Both the position numbers and the translations under genes were made by a program. DNA of 64,000 nucleotides from Candidatus Desulfovibrio intestinipullorum (GTDB lineage Bacteria > Desulfobacterota > Desulfovibrionia > Desulfovibrionales > Desulfovibrionaceae), in NCBI GenBank assembly GCA_019113165.1, contig DXHV01000063.1, forward strand, positions 17,974 to 81,973, given 5' to 3'. The notes beneath the pieces were generated by a model. That model was not told where the DNA came from, did not search any database, and worked only from the letters and a program-made list of their open reading frames with translations. Shown here piece by piece: positions 24,207 to 31,721 of the stretch. Every line of letters begins with the position of its first letter. Positions within the stretch are counted from its first letter, which is position 1.

Positions 24207-27113
24207 CTAGAAGAGGGAGGTGCAGCTCCAGCCCAGGGACCGGGCGACTTCGCCGGCCCTGGCGCCGCCAATGACGCAGACATGGCCCTTTTCGGCCACT
24301 TCCTGCATGATGTCGGCAAAGGCCCGGAAGTCTTCCACCCTGGTGGCCAGGATTTCTTCGCGCTGGGTCTGCAGCTCCTCGTTGCTGATGCCGCTCAGGA
24401 GCCGCAGCAGGGAGACATTGCCGCGGGCATCGGGCAGGAGGTAGGCATCCACATCGCCAATGGTGCCCACAATGGCCCTTGTGAGCTCGTCTTTGGAGAG
24501 GCTGATGCGGGAGAGGTAGGAGGCAATGCCGTCATAGGCCCTGAGGGTGGCCTCCACATTGGGATCCCGGTAGCTTGAGCAGACGAAGTTGCCGGAATAG
24601 AGCTCCTGGGAGCAGAAGGCGCCGTAGGCGCCGCCCAGCACGCGCACCTGTTCCCACAGATAGCTGCGGCTCAGATGGCGGACAATGACCCGCACCGGGC
24701 CGTGCAGCTCGCCATAGCCCAGCTGCTTCAGGTTGCAGCCCTTGGCCACGTAATTGACCTGGCTTGGGGAGGTGAAGACTTCGGCTGCGGGGCGGCTGGC
24801 CAGGGAGAGGACCTGGCTGCCGTCGGCAGCGGCTGCCCTGGGCAGGCTGGCCCAGAGGCTCTGTGCCTCGGCAAAGACCCTGGCAATCTGCCCCTCTTCG
24901 CCCACACAGTTCACATAGCCCGGGCGGGCGGCCACAAGGAAGTGGCGCAGGTCTTCGAAATCTTCCAGCAGCCTCGGGAAGGCGTCTTCCCAGGACTCCA
25001 GGCGCGAGCGGATGGTGGACAGGGAGCTTATGCCGGACATGAGATCGGACATGTAGGCGTCCGTGGTGTAGTGGGAGCGCACCCTGAGAGATGCGGCCGC
25101 ATGGCCCGAGGAAATGAGGCCCTGTTCAAGGCGGGCCTTGTCCTCAAGGAGCATTTCCCTGAGGCGCTGGCCAAGGAGGCTCTGATCGGTCACGGGCTCG
25201 AGGAGCATCTCCTTGAGCAGGGCGAAGAGGTCGCCTGTCTTGTCGGCCACGGCCTTGCCGGCCAGGGAGAGGTAGCAGCGTACCTCGCCGTCCTTGCGGG
25301 TCACAAGGGTCGTGTCGGCGCCAAGGCCGCCTGTCTTGGCATCGATGAGCGCGCCAAGATCGGTATAGTCGTGGCGGGCCGTGCCGACTTCCCTGAAGGA
25401 GCGCAGGAAGAGGTTCAGGGAGGGCAGCAGGCGCACGGGCAGCTTGGGCATGGGCACAAGGAGGTTCAGATAGGCTATGCCCCTGGTGGGCTGCTCGTGA
25501 GCCACGCAGGTAAGCGAGCCGTCCTCGTGTACATCCCTCCTGATGAAGCGGCTCTGTGCGGGCAGATCTTCAAGGCCCAGGCTCGGAATGGAGGCCAGTG
25601 CCTCGGGGCTGTCCGGAGTGCTCTGCGCCTTCTGAAGCTCTGTGCAGATGGTGCACACTTCCTGCTTCCGTCCCTCGTCCAAGGAGGCCTGTATGCCGGC
25701 AAGGCGCTCGGCTTCCTCCCTGGCCAGCCGCTCGGCCATGTCGGTCTGGGGCTGCAGGATCACCGTGGCCCTGCTGGGATTGTCCAGGAAGAGGGTGCGC
25801 AGGGCTTCCTCGAAGACGCGCTCGCCCCTGGCCAGGCGATCCTTGATGTGCTGCAAGGGTGCTTCCCAGGCAAGGGAAGCCAGGGGATCGTGGTCATAGA
25901 GCCAGGTGGACAGGGACTGCAGCATGGCGGCAAGGCCGCGGGGGAAGGATCCGAAATTGCTCTCCCTGTAGGCAAATTCCACGGTATTGACGGCTGCTTC
26001 CACAAGGGAGGGATCAATGCCGTCCCGGGCAAGCTCTTCCAGGGTGCTCTGGATGAGGGCCTCGGCCCTGGGGATATTGTCCCAGGCAATGCCCTTGAGG
26101 CCGGTGGAATAGAACGTCTGGGCCAGATCCGTTTCCAGGCCGCCGCCCACGGTGTCCTCGCCAAGACCGGAGGAAATGAGAGCCCTGCGCAGAGGGGAGC
26201 CGGGCATGCCTTCCAGAATGTGCTCCAGCATGCTCAGGATCATGGTGCGTTCCAGATCGCCGCGGATGCCGGTGAGCCAGTTCATGGTGAAGAGGCAGGA
26301 ACCATCCTTTTCGGCCGCATAGGGCTTGACGATCCTGGTTGGCGCGCTGAAGGCCCGTTGCAGGGGAATGCGGGAATCCACCTCGCAGCGGGTCTGACCC
26401 TCCAGGGCCCTGGCCACAATGTTCAGGCGCTCTTCCTCGGGATCATCGCCCCAGAAGAAGAAACGGGCATTGGAGGGATGGTAGTAGCGGCTGTGGAAGT
26501 CCCTGAACTCCTCGTAGGTGAGAGAGGGGATCTCGGCCGGATTGCCTCCGGAATCAAGGCTGTAGAGCGTGTCCGGGAAGATGGCGTGCTGGCTTTCCTC
26601 GGCAATGCGCGAGTCCGGGGAGGAATACACGCCCTTCATCTCGTTGTAGACAACACCCTTGTAGGCCCAGGGGCCGTCCGGCGTGCCGGCCTCTATATGC
26701 CAGCCCTCCTGGCGGAAGATGTTCTCGCTGATGAGCGGATGGAAGACGGCGTCGATGTAGACGTCTATAAGATTGTAGAAGTCCTGCAGGTTGGCGCTGG
26801 CCACGGGGTAGCAGGTCTTGTCAGGAAAGGTGAAGGCATTGAGAAAGCTCTGCAGGGAGCTTTGCAGAAGAACCAGGAAGGGTTCCTTCACAGGATACCT
26901 GTCCGAACCGCACAGCACGGAATGCTCCAGGATGTGGGCCACGCCCGTGGAATTTTTGGGCGGCGTGCGGAAGGTCACACCAAAGCATTTGTTCTCGTCG
27001 TCATTGCAGACGGAAACGATTTCTGCACCGGTTGCCACATGTCTGTAATAACGTGCCCTGCCATTGACTTCGGCGAGTGTGCGTTCGTCAATGAGTGTGA
27101 AGTCGGTCTTCAA
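24207..27113 (-). CDS. M16C metallopeptidase (presequence-protease/insulinase family)
   Basis: Zinc peptidase of 968 aa, the full length of the M16C group (PreP, falcilysin) that degrades free peptides in a closed chamber. The inverted zinc motif HILEH with following SVLCGS is at about residues 60-70, and the distal Glu region is YNEMKGVYSSPDSR. M16C, peptidase-associated and inactive M16 halves can be followed to the C-terminus. The start is TTG at 27113, eight bases after AAGGAG. No signal peptide is seen, so a cytoplasmic location is inferred. Single-gene unit. Confidence 0.92.
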   Translation of the reverse strand: MKTDFTLIDERTLAEVNGRARYYRHVATGAEIVSVCNDDENKCFGVTFRTPPKNSTGVAHILEHSVLCGSDRYPVKEPFLVLLQSSLQSFLNAFTFPDKTCYPVASANLQDFYNLIDVYIDAVFHPLISENIFRQEGWHIEAGTPDGPWAYKGVVYNEMKGVYSSPDSRIAEESQHAIFPDTLYSLDSGGNPAEIPSLTYEEFRDFHSRYYHPSNARFFFWGDDPEEERLNIVARALEGQTRCEVDSRIPLQRAFSAPTRIVKPYAAEKDGSCLFTMNWLTGIRGDLERTMILSMLEHILEGMPGSPLRRALISSGLGEDTVGGGLETDLAQTFYSTGLKGIAWDNIPRAEALIQSTLEELARDGIDPSLVEAAVNTVEFAYRESNFGSFPRGLAAMLQSLSTWLYDHDPLASLAWEAPLQHIKDRLARGERVFEEALRTLFLDNPSRATVILQPQTDMAERLAREEAERLAGIQASLDEGRKQEVCTICTELQKAQSTPDSPEALASIPSLGLEDLPAQSRFIRRDVHEDGSLTCVAHEQPTRGIAYLNLLVPMPKLPVRLLPSLNLFLRSFREVGTARHDYTDLGALIDAKTGGLGADTTLVTRKDGEVRCYLSLAGKAVADKTGDLFALLKEMLLEPVTDQSLLGQRLREMLLEDKARLEQGLISSGHAAASLRVRSHYTTDAYMSDLMSGISSLSTIRSRLESWEDAFPRLLEDFEDLRHFLVAARPGYVNCVGEEGQIARVFAEAQSLWASLPRAAAADGSQVLSLASRPAAEVFTSPSQVNYVAKGCNLKQLGYGELHGPVRVIVRHLSRSYLWEQVRVLGGAYGAFCSQELYSGNFVCSSYRDPNVEATLRAYDGIASYLSRISLSKDELTRAIVGTIGDVDAYLLPDARGNVSLLRLLSGISNEELQTQREEILATRVEDFRAFADIMQEVAEKGHVCVIGGARAGEVARSLGWSCTSLF

Positions 27114-27305
27114 GAGGGTTCTCCTTCTGTGGGTTGGAAACGTTCAGGTCTTTGGAACATGTATCGGGAACTGGAAAAAGTGCTGTTCTGAGAAGCCAGG
27201 ATTGCATGTGCTGGCAGCATTCTTGCCAGCTCTTGAGGCATCTGTCCAGCCGGGACAGATGCCTTGTCTGCCCTGAAAGAGGGCGAGGGCCTTCCATCCT
27301 GCGGA

Positions 27306-27344
27306 CAAAAAAAGTGACCTGAAGAGTGTGCTTCTTCAGGTCAC
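27306..27344 (-). terminator. Terminator of a minus-strand transcript with no protein gene
   Basis: Perfect 12-base stem GTGACCTGAAGA/TCTTCAGGTCAC with a 7-base loop; on the minus strand it is followed by TTTTTTT (27307-27313). No minus-strand protein gene lies upstream for more than 1 kb, so it must end a non-coding transcript. Confidence 0.88.
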
Positions 27345-27808
27345 GAGGCTCACAGAAAGGTTTGGGGAGAGGGGTTTGCGCGTACTGGAGTGTTCGGGAG
27401 GAGAGGGGCTGGTCGGGTCCTTTGGGCAGGGGCCGTCCTGTGCCTTGGATAAGGACGGGCCGGCAAAGGGAGCGACTCTATGTTTGCTGGCCTGAACGGC
27501 CAGATTTGCAAGGTGTTGTGGCCAGTTTGGCCGTTGAGGTTCTGGAAGGTTTGGCAGTGGCCCCCATGGGGCGGCTGCATGCCCGCAGGGGCTGTATGAT
27601 ATCCGCCAGGCTTTTCCGGTACAGAAGGGAGTGACCCCGGAAGGAAGGGCGGCTTGCAGAGAGTGAGGAGATGGGCGGTATGCCAAGGGGGGCCAGGCAT
27701 ACCGCCCGGCAAGGAGCAAACATGGAGCTTCAGCTCCCGGCATGATGGGAAGGAGTACCGCCCTGAGGGATTGGGCATGGGGGGCGGTATCAGCTGAACT
27801 CGTTCACG
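27307..27808 (-). ncRNA. Predicted sigma-54-driven structured RNA, about 500 nt
   Basis: Bounded by a near-perfect sigma-54 promoter (27819-27834) and a strong terminator (27306-27344). No reading frame has plausible composition or a good ribosome-binding site; the frames are Pro/Ser-rich only because the strand is C-rich. It can fold strongly: stems at 27756-27789 (TACCGCCC/GGGCGGTA), 27673-27707 (perfect 12-base stem GGGCGGTATGCC), 27487-27503 (CTGGCC/GGCCAG) and 27433-27458 (CCGTCCT/AGGACGG). The first two share their stem sequence. I do not recognise it as RNase P, tmRNA, 6S or SRP RNA. The non-coding call is inference. Confidence 0.5.
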
Positions 27809-27818
27809 CCCAGTTTAT

Positions 27819-27834
27819 AGCAACAAGCGTGCCA
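27819..27834 (-). promoter_or_regulatory. Sigma-54 promoter (leftward)
   Basis: Minus strand reads TTGGCACGCTTGTTGCTA: the -24 element TGGCACG and -12 element TTGC are separated by four bases exactly as in the consensus. Predicted start near 27808. A 40-base A/T-rich stretch (27838-27885) lies just upstream. Confidence 0.8.
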
Positions 27835-27942
27835 AACTTGAAAATATTTAGCTTGTATTCTGATATTATTGCATTTTTAGTGCTTTTTCAACCGGGAGGC
27901 TCTTCTGTGACATGCTTCTGCCGGACAGATTCATGAGCAGTC

Positions 27943-27965
27943 CACTGTCTAGAAATCAGACAGTG
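27943..27965. promoter_or_regulatory. 23-base palindrome between the two sigma-54 promoters
   Basis: CACTGTCT and AGACAGTG are exact inverted repeats around seven bases. It lies roughly 145 bases upstream of the leftward start and 175 upstream of the rightward start, the usual range for a sigma-54 activator site. No T-run follows on either strand, so a terminator is unlikely. Confidence 0.5.
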
Positions 27966-28101
27966 CCGGCCGGCTGTGTGTGAAAGCTATCCATCCCGGG
28001 TGTCCGATTTGGCGACAGGCCCGGAGAGATTTCTCTCAAAAGGGGGCTACAAAGACGGCAACGGGCGACCCGGGGCGGGCTTTGCAAGTAAAAACAGGTT
28101 T

Positions 28102-28117
28102 TGGCACGCTTCGTGCA
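28102..28117 (+). promoter_or_regulatory. Sigma-54 promoter (rightward)
   Basis: TTGGCACGCTTCGTGCAT has an exact -24 TGGCACG and a -12 GTGC (one mismatch from TTGC, the critical GC kept) at correct spacing. It shares TTGGCACGCTT with the leftward promoter. Predicted start near 28128. Confidence 0.72.
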
Positions 28118-28127
28118 TATTGAAAAA

Positions 28128-28305
28128 TGTCCCGGAGGTGACGTTCCGGGATACTTCCGAACGACAATACTGCCATTCGCATAGCAATCCTCCCTTAACA
28201 TCCCAAATTTCCCCAAGTATCGGCAATCCCTCTCCAACATAAGCTTTCTCCTCCTTGTAAGCCTCCATCCCCCAAAGCCCGTTTCCCCCAAGGAAGCGGG
28301 CTTTC
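28128..28305 (+). ncRNA. Predicted sigma-54-driven small RNA with C-rich anti-Shine-Dalgarno motifs
   Basis: About 178 nt between the rightward sigma-54 start and a terminator-like stem. The 5' end folds at once (TCCCGGA/TCCGGGA, 28130-28151). The middle is poorly structured and rich in CCTCCC (28189-28194), TCCC, TTTCCCC and TTTCTCCTCCTT (28245-28256), plus GCCTCCATCCCCC (28261-28272). These are complementary to the AAGGAGG-type ribosome-binding sites seen throughout this window. No reading frame with a ribosome-binding site is present. A trans-acting translational regulator is an attractive inference, not proven. Confidence 0.48.
28274..28304 (+). terminator. Terminator-like stem ending the small RNA
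   Basis: AAAGCCCG and CGGGCTTT with extended TTCC/GGAA pairing and one mismatch. The T content after the stem is low (TTTCTGATCGTT), so strength is uncertain. Confidence 0.5.
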
Positions 28306-28416
28306 TGATCGTTCCCGAACAGCTCGTCCGAACACCCTTGTCCGCACAGGTCCGGGTGCCATGGCAGTCTGCCCGTGAATCGGACTGCCGGACAATTTGA
28401 CAGTCATGTGAACTAC

Positions 28417-28446
28417 TTGACGTGAAAAGGGGCAGGAGCGTATGCT
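28417..28446 (+). promoter_or_regulatory. Candidate sigma-70 promoter of the TerC gene
   Basis: TTGACG (28417-28422) and TATGCT (28441-28446) are 18 bases apart. The leader to the TerC start is about 195 bases; I looked for the yybP-ykoY manganese riboswitch core there and did not find it. Confidence 0.45.
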
Positions 28447-28648
28447 GCAGGCGGCCTGCGCTGTCCCCTGTCATTGCTGTTTCGCCACCCGAGGACAAGA
28501 ATCCTTCGCGCAGCGTCCTGCTCGTCAACAAATGCCTGTCCTGTCCCTTGTGTCCTTAAGGGAATACAGGGCGAAAAACGCTCCCACTGCGTCCCCTGCC
28601 TCCCTTTGTCCGTGGGGCGGGACCTTCCGGGAAAGGCCTGTTACTACT

Positions 28649-29659
28649 ATGGAACATATCGGCTTTCCGACAGAAACAGTTCTGCTGTTTGTCGTTGTCG
28701 TCCTGCTCTCGCTTTTTCTTGATCTGTATGCCCACAAGCGCGACGAGGATATTTCCCTCAAGAGCGCCTGCCTGTGGTCCGTCTTCTGGGTGCTGCTTTC
28801 CGTAGGCTTCGGCATCTATCTGTATGTGCACCACAGCGCGGAAATGGCCAGCCTCTTCTTTACCGGCTATGTGCTGGAAAAGGTGCTCTCTGTTGACAAC
28901 CTTTTTGTCATCATGGCCATCTTCTCCTGGTTCTCCATCCCCGGCAAGTACAGGCACAGGGTCCTGTACTGGGGCGTGCTCGGTGCCATTGTCTTCAGGG
29001 CCATCTTCGTGGCCATAGGCACGGAACTGCTCTCCTTCGGCCCCTACATGGAAGTGATCTTTGCCGGCATGGTGGGCTACACGGCCTTCATGATGCTCAA
29101 GAAGCGCGAGGAAAAGGAAGAAATCAAGGACTATTCCAACCACATTGCCTTCCGCATGGTGCGCCGCTTTTTCCCCGTCTGGCCCAAGCTCAGCGGCCAT
29201 GACTTCTTCCTGCGCCGCTCCGAAGCCGAGGCCCAGTCGGTCAGGGAAGGCGTGCCCCTGGAAGGCCTTGGGCACAAGTGCGCCTATGTGGCCACGCCGC
29301 TCTTCCTCTGCCTGGCTGTCATCGAAGTGAGCGATGTCATGTTCGCCTTTGACTCCGTGCCCGCGGTCATTGCCGTGAGCCGCGAGCCCCTCATTATCTA
29401 CTCGGCCATGATCTTCGCCATTCTCGGCCTGCGCAGCCTCTACTTTGTCCTGGAATCCCTGAGCAGCCGCCTGGTCTACCTGGAAACCTCTGTGGTCGTC
29501 CTGCTCTTCTTCATCACCATCAAGCTGCTCCTCTCCGCCTGCAACCACCTTTTTGGCATAGGCTTCGAGATTTCCCCGCATCTCTCCCTGGTCATCGTGC
29601 TCGCCGTGCTGGTCATAGGCATAGTGGCCTCCTTTGTGGTGCCCAAAAAGCAGCAGTAG
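28649..29659 (+). CDS. TerC/Alx-family integral membrane protein
   Basis: 336 aa with eight to nine transmembrane helices. The family acts in metal handling (manganese export by Alx, tellurium resistance by TerC). Signature acidic motifs within helices are seen: EKVLSVDNLFVIMAIFSWF and EVSDVMFAFDSVPAVIAVS. The ATG at 28649 is used, though only a weak AAGG precedes it; the frame is open further upstream without homology. Manganese export is the most likely role, by analogy only. Single gene ending in a bidirectional terminator. Confidence 0.88.
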   Translation: MEHIGFPTETVLLFVVVVLLSLFLDLYAHKRDEDISLKSACLWSVFWVLLSVGFGIYLYVHHSAEMASLFFTGYVLEKVLSVDNLFVIMAIFSWFSIPGKYRHRVLYWGVLGAIVFRAIFVAIGTELLSFGPYMEVIFAGMVGYTAFMMLKKREEKEEIKDYSNHIAFRMVRRFFPVWPKLSGHDFFLRRSEAEAQSVREGVPLEGLGHKCAYVATPLFLCLAVIEVSDVMFAFDSVPAVIAVSREPLIIYSAMIFAILGLRSLYFVLESLSSRLVYLETSVVVLLFFITIKLLLSACNHLFGIGFEISPHLSLVIVLAVLVIGIVASFVVPKKQQ

Positions 29660-29696
29660 CAAAACGCCAAAGCTTGCGGCACCCAGTGCCGAAACG

Positions 29697-29750
29697 AAAA
29701 AAAGGTGTTCCTTCTTCCTCCGGTATGAGGAGAATGGGAACACCTTTTTT
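29697..29750. terminator. Bidirectional terminator between terC and tsaB
   Basis: AAAAAAGGTGTTCC and GGGAACACCTTTTTT form a stem with A- and T-runs on its two flanks, serving both converging transcripts. Confidence 0.9.
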
Positions 29751-29787
29751 CGTGCCTGACAGGCGAAAATTGTCTTGTGTCGCTTTT

Positions 29788-30633
29788 CTAGTCCGAGAGT
29801 TCCCTGGACTGATCGCCGGGCTCCACATGGAGCAGCCGTTCCAGACAGGCTTCGGACTGTTCGGGATCCCTGCCCATGCGCACGGAGAGGGAGGGCAGAT
29901 TGTCCACGGCATCGCAGGGCCGGATGTAGAGCGGTTCCACATCCTTGGGAAAGTAGTCGCCATGACGGCCTAAAAGGCGCAAGGCGTCTATGGAAGGCCG
30001 CACAAGGCTTCTGGTGGCTATGCCCTGGTCTCTCATGGCTTCCAGGGCCGCGCAGAAGTCCTTCTGGCGCGTGAGGGCCGATCCTGCCACCAGCACAGGG
30101 CTGTCACTGTCTGCGGCACAGGCGGCAAGCTGTTCCTGCACCTGGTCCGGCGTGAGCAGCTCCACCGGCCGCAGGGCAACGGCCGGAATGACGGGCCCGT
30201 AGGAGAGGAAGGGCGTGCAGTGCACAAGATTTCTGCGGGCGTGGGTCACAATCCAGATGGTGCGGCCATAGAGCAGATGTTCCTGCATGGCCAGGGTCGT
30301 GGCCAGAGCCTGCATGTAGTCCAGGGCCGCAAGCTGGGCCCTGGTGGTCCTGCGCAGGGCACTGGCCGTGGCCAGCACCAGGCGTATGCCCGTAAAGGAC
30401 CCCGGTCCGCGCACGCAGCCTATGCGCCGCAGATCGGAGAAGTTTTTGCCTGCCAGGGCAAACATCCGCTCAAGACTCGGGGCCAGCAGCTCGGTGGCCC
30501 TGTCCTGCAGGGCCCAGACCGTGGCACAGATCAGTTCCTCGTCCTCGGTGAGCACCATATAAAGCTCGCGCTCGCAGGAGCACAGGATGAGTTCCAGCCC
30601 CGTGGAGTAGGGCATGGGCACACGGGCAGCCAT
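29788..30633 (-). CDS. tsaB: tRNA threonylcarbamoyladenosine biosynthesis protein TsaB
   Basis: TsaB is the partner of TsaD in making t6A37 on ANN-decoding tRNAs. 281 aa, longer than the usual 220-235. Start of the ASKHA fold: LELILCSCERELYMVL; the classical FTGIR-type motif is VRGPGSFTGIRLVLATA, and LAALDYMQALA follows. The usual N-terminal LAIDTS is replaced by LELILCSC, and the C-terminal 45 residues are a lineage addition. It begins two bases after the rseP stop. Confidence 0.85.
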   Translation of the reverse strand: MAARVPMPYSTGLELILCSCERELYMVLTEDEELICATVWALQDRATELLAPSLERMFALAGKNFSDLRRIGCVRGPGSFTGIRLVLATASALRRTTRAQLAALDYMQALATTLAMQEHLLYGRTIWIVTHARRNLVHCTPFLSYGPVIPAVALRPVELLTPDQVQEQLAACAADSDSPVLVAGSALTRQKDFCAALEAMRDQGIATRSLVRPSIDALRLLGRHGDYFPKDVEPLYIRPCDAVDNLPSLSVRMGRDPEQSEACLERLLHVEPGDQSRELSD

Positions 30634-30635
30634 GA

Positions 30636-31721
30636 TCAGCCTCTGATGAGACGCATGACGTCATTGAAGGTGGCAAAGATCATAAGCGCAATCAGCAGGG
30701 CCACGCCGACACGCATGGAGTAGTCCAGCACCTTCTTGTTGATGGGCCTGCGGAAGATGATTTCCCACAGGCAGAAGACCACGGTCCCGCCGTCCAGCAC
30801 GGGCACGGGCAGGAGGTTCAGGATGCCCAGATTGATGCTGATGAGGGCGGCAAGGCCCAGGATGCCGGCAAGACCTGCCGAGGCCTGTTCGCCTATGACT
30901 TGGGCTATCATGATGGGACCGCCTACCTGATCGGCCGGAACGACACGTTCCACGAGCTTCACAAAGCCCTGCCAGGTGAGGGAGATCATGGCGCCGCACT
31001 GATCGAAGCCGGCACGCAGGCTGTCAAGAAAGCCCAGCTCTCTGGTCTCTATGGCGCCGGAGGAACGGATGCCTATGAGCCAGGCTGTTTCCGTCTCCCC
31101 AAAGAGGGTCTTGCGCGTGCTGCGCTCCGGGGCCAGCTGCACTTCCAGCACGCTTTCCCTGCCCTGGGCGTCCTTGCGACCGATTTCCATGGTCAGGGTG
31201 GCGCCGTTGCTCGCGGCAATGGTGTCGGACATTTCCTGCCAGGTGGAGATGGCCCTGCCGTCAATGGACAGAATGAGGTCGCCCTTCTGCAGGCCTGCAC
31301 GCTGAGCCGGCGTATCGGCCTGCACGTCGCCCACGCTGGGCAGCATGGAGGTCACGCCCCAGCCAAGGGCCACGATCACGCAGAGAATGAGGGCCAGGAG
31401 CAGGTTGGCCACAGGGCCTGCCAGCACGACCAGAAGTCTTTGCCAGGCAGGTCTGAGGGAAAAGCTTTCTTCTCTGGTAAAGCCTTCGGGCAGTTCGGCC
31501 TCGTCCGTTTCCCCCACCAGGGCCACATAGCCGCCTAAGGGGATGAGGGAGAGAGCGTATTCGGTCTTGCCCCGCTTTTTCTTGAGGATCTTGGGGCCAA
31601 AGCCCAGGGAAAAGGTGGAGACCCCCATGCCGAAGGCACGGGCCACGGAAAAGTGCCCCAGTTCATGAAAGAAGATAAGGCCGCCAAAGACAAGCACGAC
31701 GGCTAGTATGGTCATGAGCAC
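30636..31721 (-). CDS. rseP: Site-2 zinc protease RseP
   Basis: Intramembrane metalloprotease that cleaves anti-sigma factors and leftover signal peptides. 361 aa. The active-site HELGH is in IFFHELGHFSVARAFGM, and the third ligand lies in LLPVPVLDGGTV. One PDZ domain (about residues 125-195) contains the loop DTPAQRAGLQKGDLILSIDG. The third helix carries NLGILNLLP. The gene lies between dxr and tsaB, overlapping dxr by 10 bases, in a conserved uppS-cdsA-dxr-rseP order. Confidence 0.96.
   Translation of the reverse strand: MLMTILAVVLVFGGLIFFHELGHFSVARAFGMGVSTFSLGFGPKILKKKRGKTEYALSLIPLGGYVALVGETDEAELPEGFTREESFSLRPAWQRLLVVLAGPVANLLLALILCVIVALGWGVTSMLPSVGDVQADTPAQRAGLQKGDLILSIDGRAISTWQEMSDTIAASNGATLTMEIGRKDAQGRESVLEVQLAPERSTRKTLFGETETAWLIGIRSSGAIETRELGFLDSLRAGFDQCGAMISLTWQGFVKLVERVVPADQVGGPIMIAQVIGEQASAGLAGILGLAALISINLGILNLLPVPVLDGGTVVFCLWEIIFRRPINKKVLDYSMRVGVALLIALMIFATFNDVMRLIRG

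Noticed and set aside
27336-27778. Minus-strand open frames of 81-142 codons within the predicted leftward RNA
   Set aside because: Several frames are open at once, all Pro/Ser-rich with no domain; one stop codon falls inside the terminator stem. This fits a C-rich non-coding strand better than a gene, though it is not disproved.
28447-28648. yybP-ykoY manganese riboswitch before terC
   Set aside because: The family is often under this switch, but the conserved core sequences are absent from the leader.
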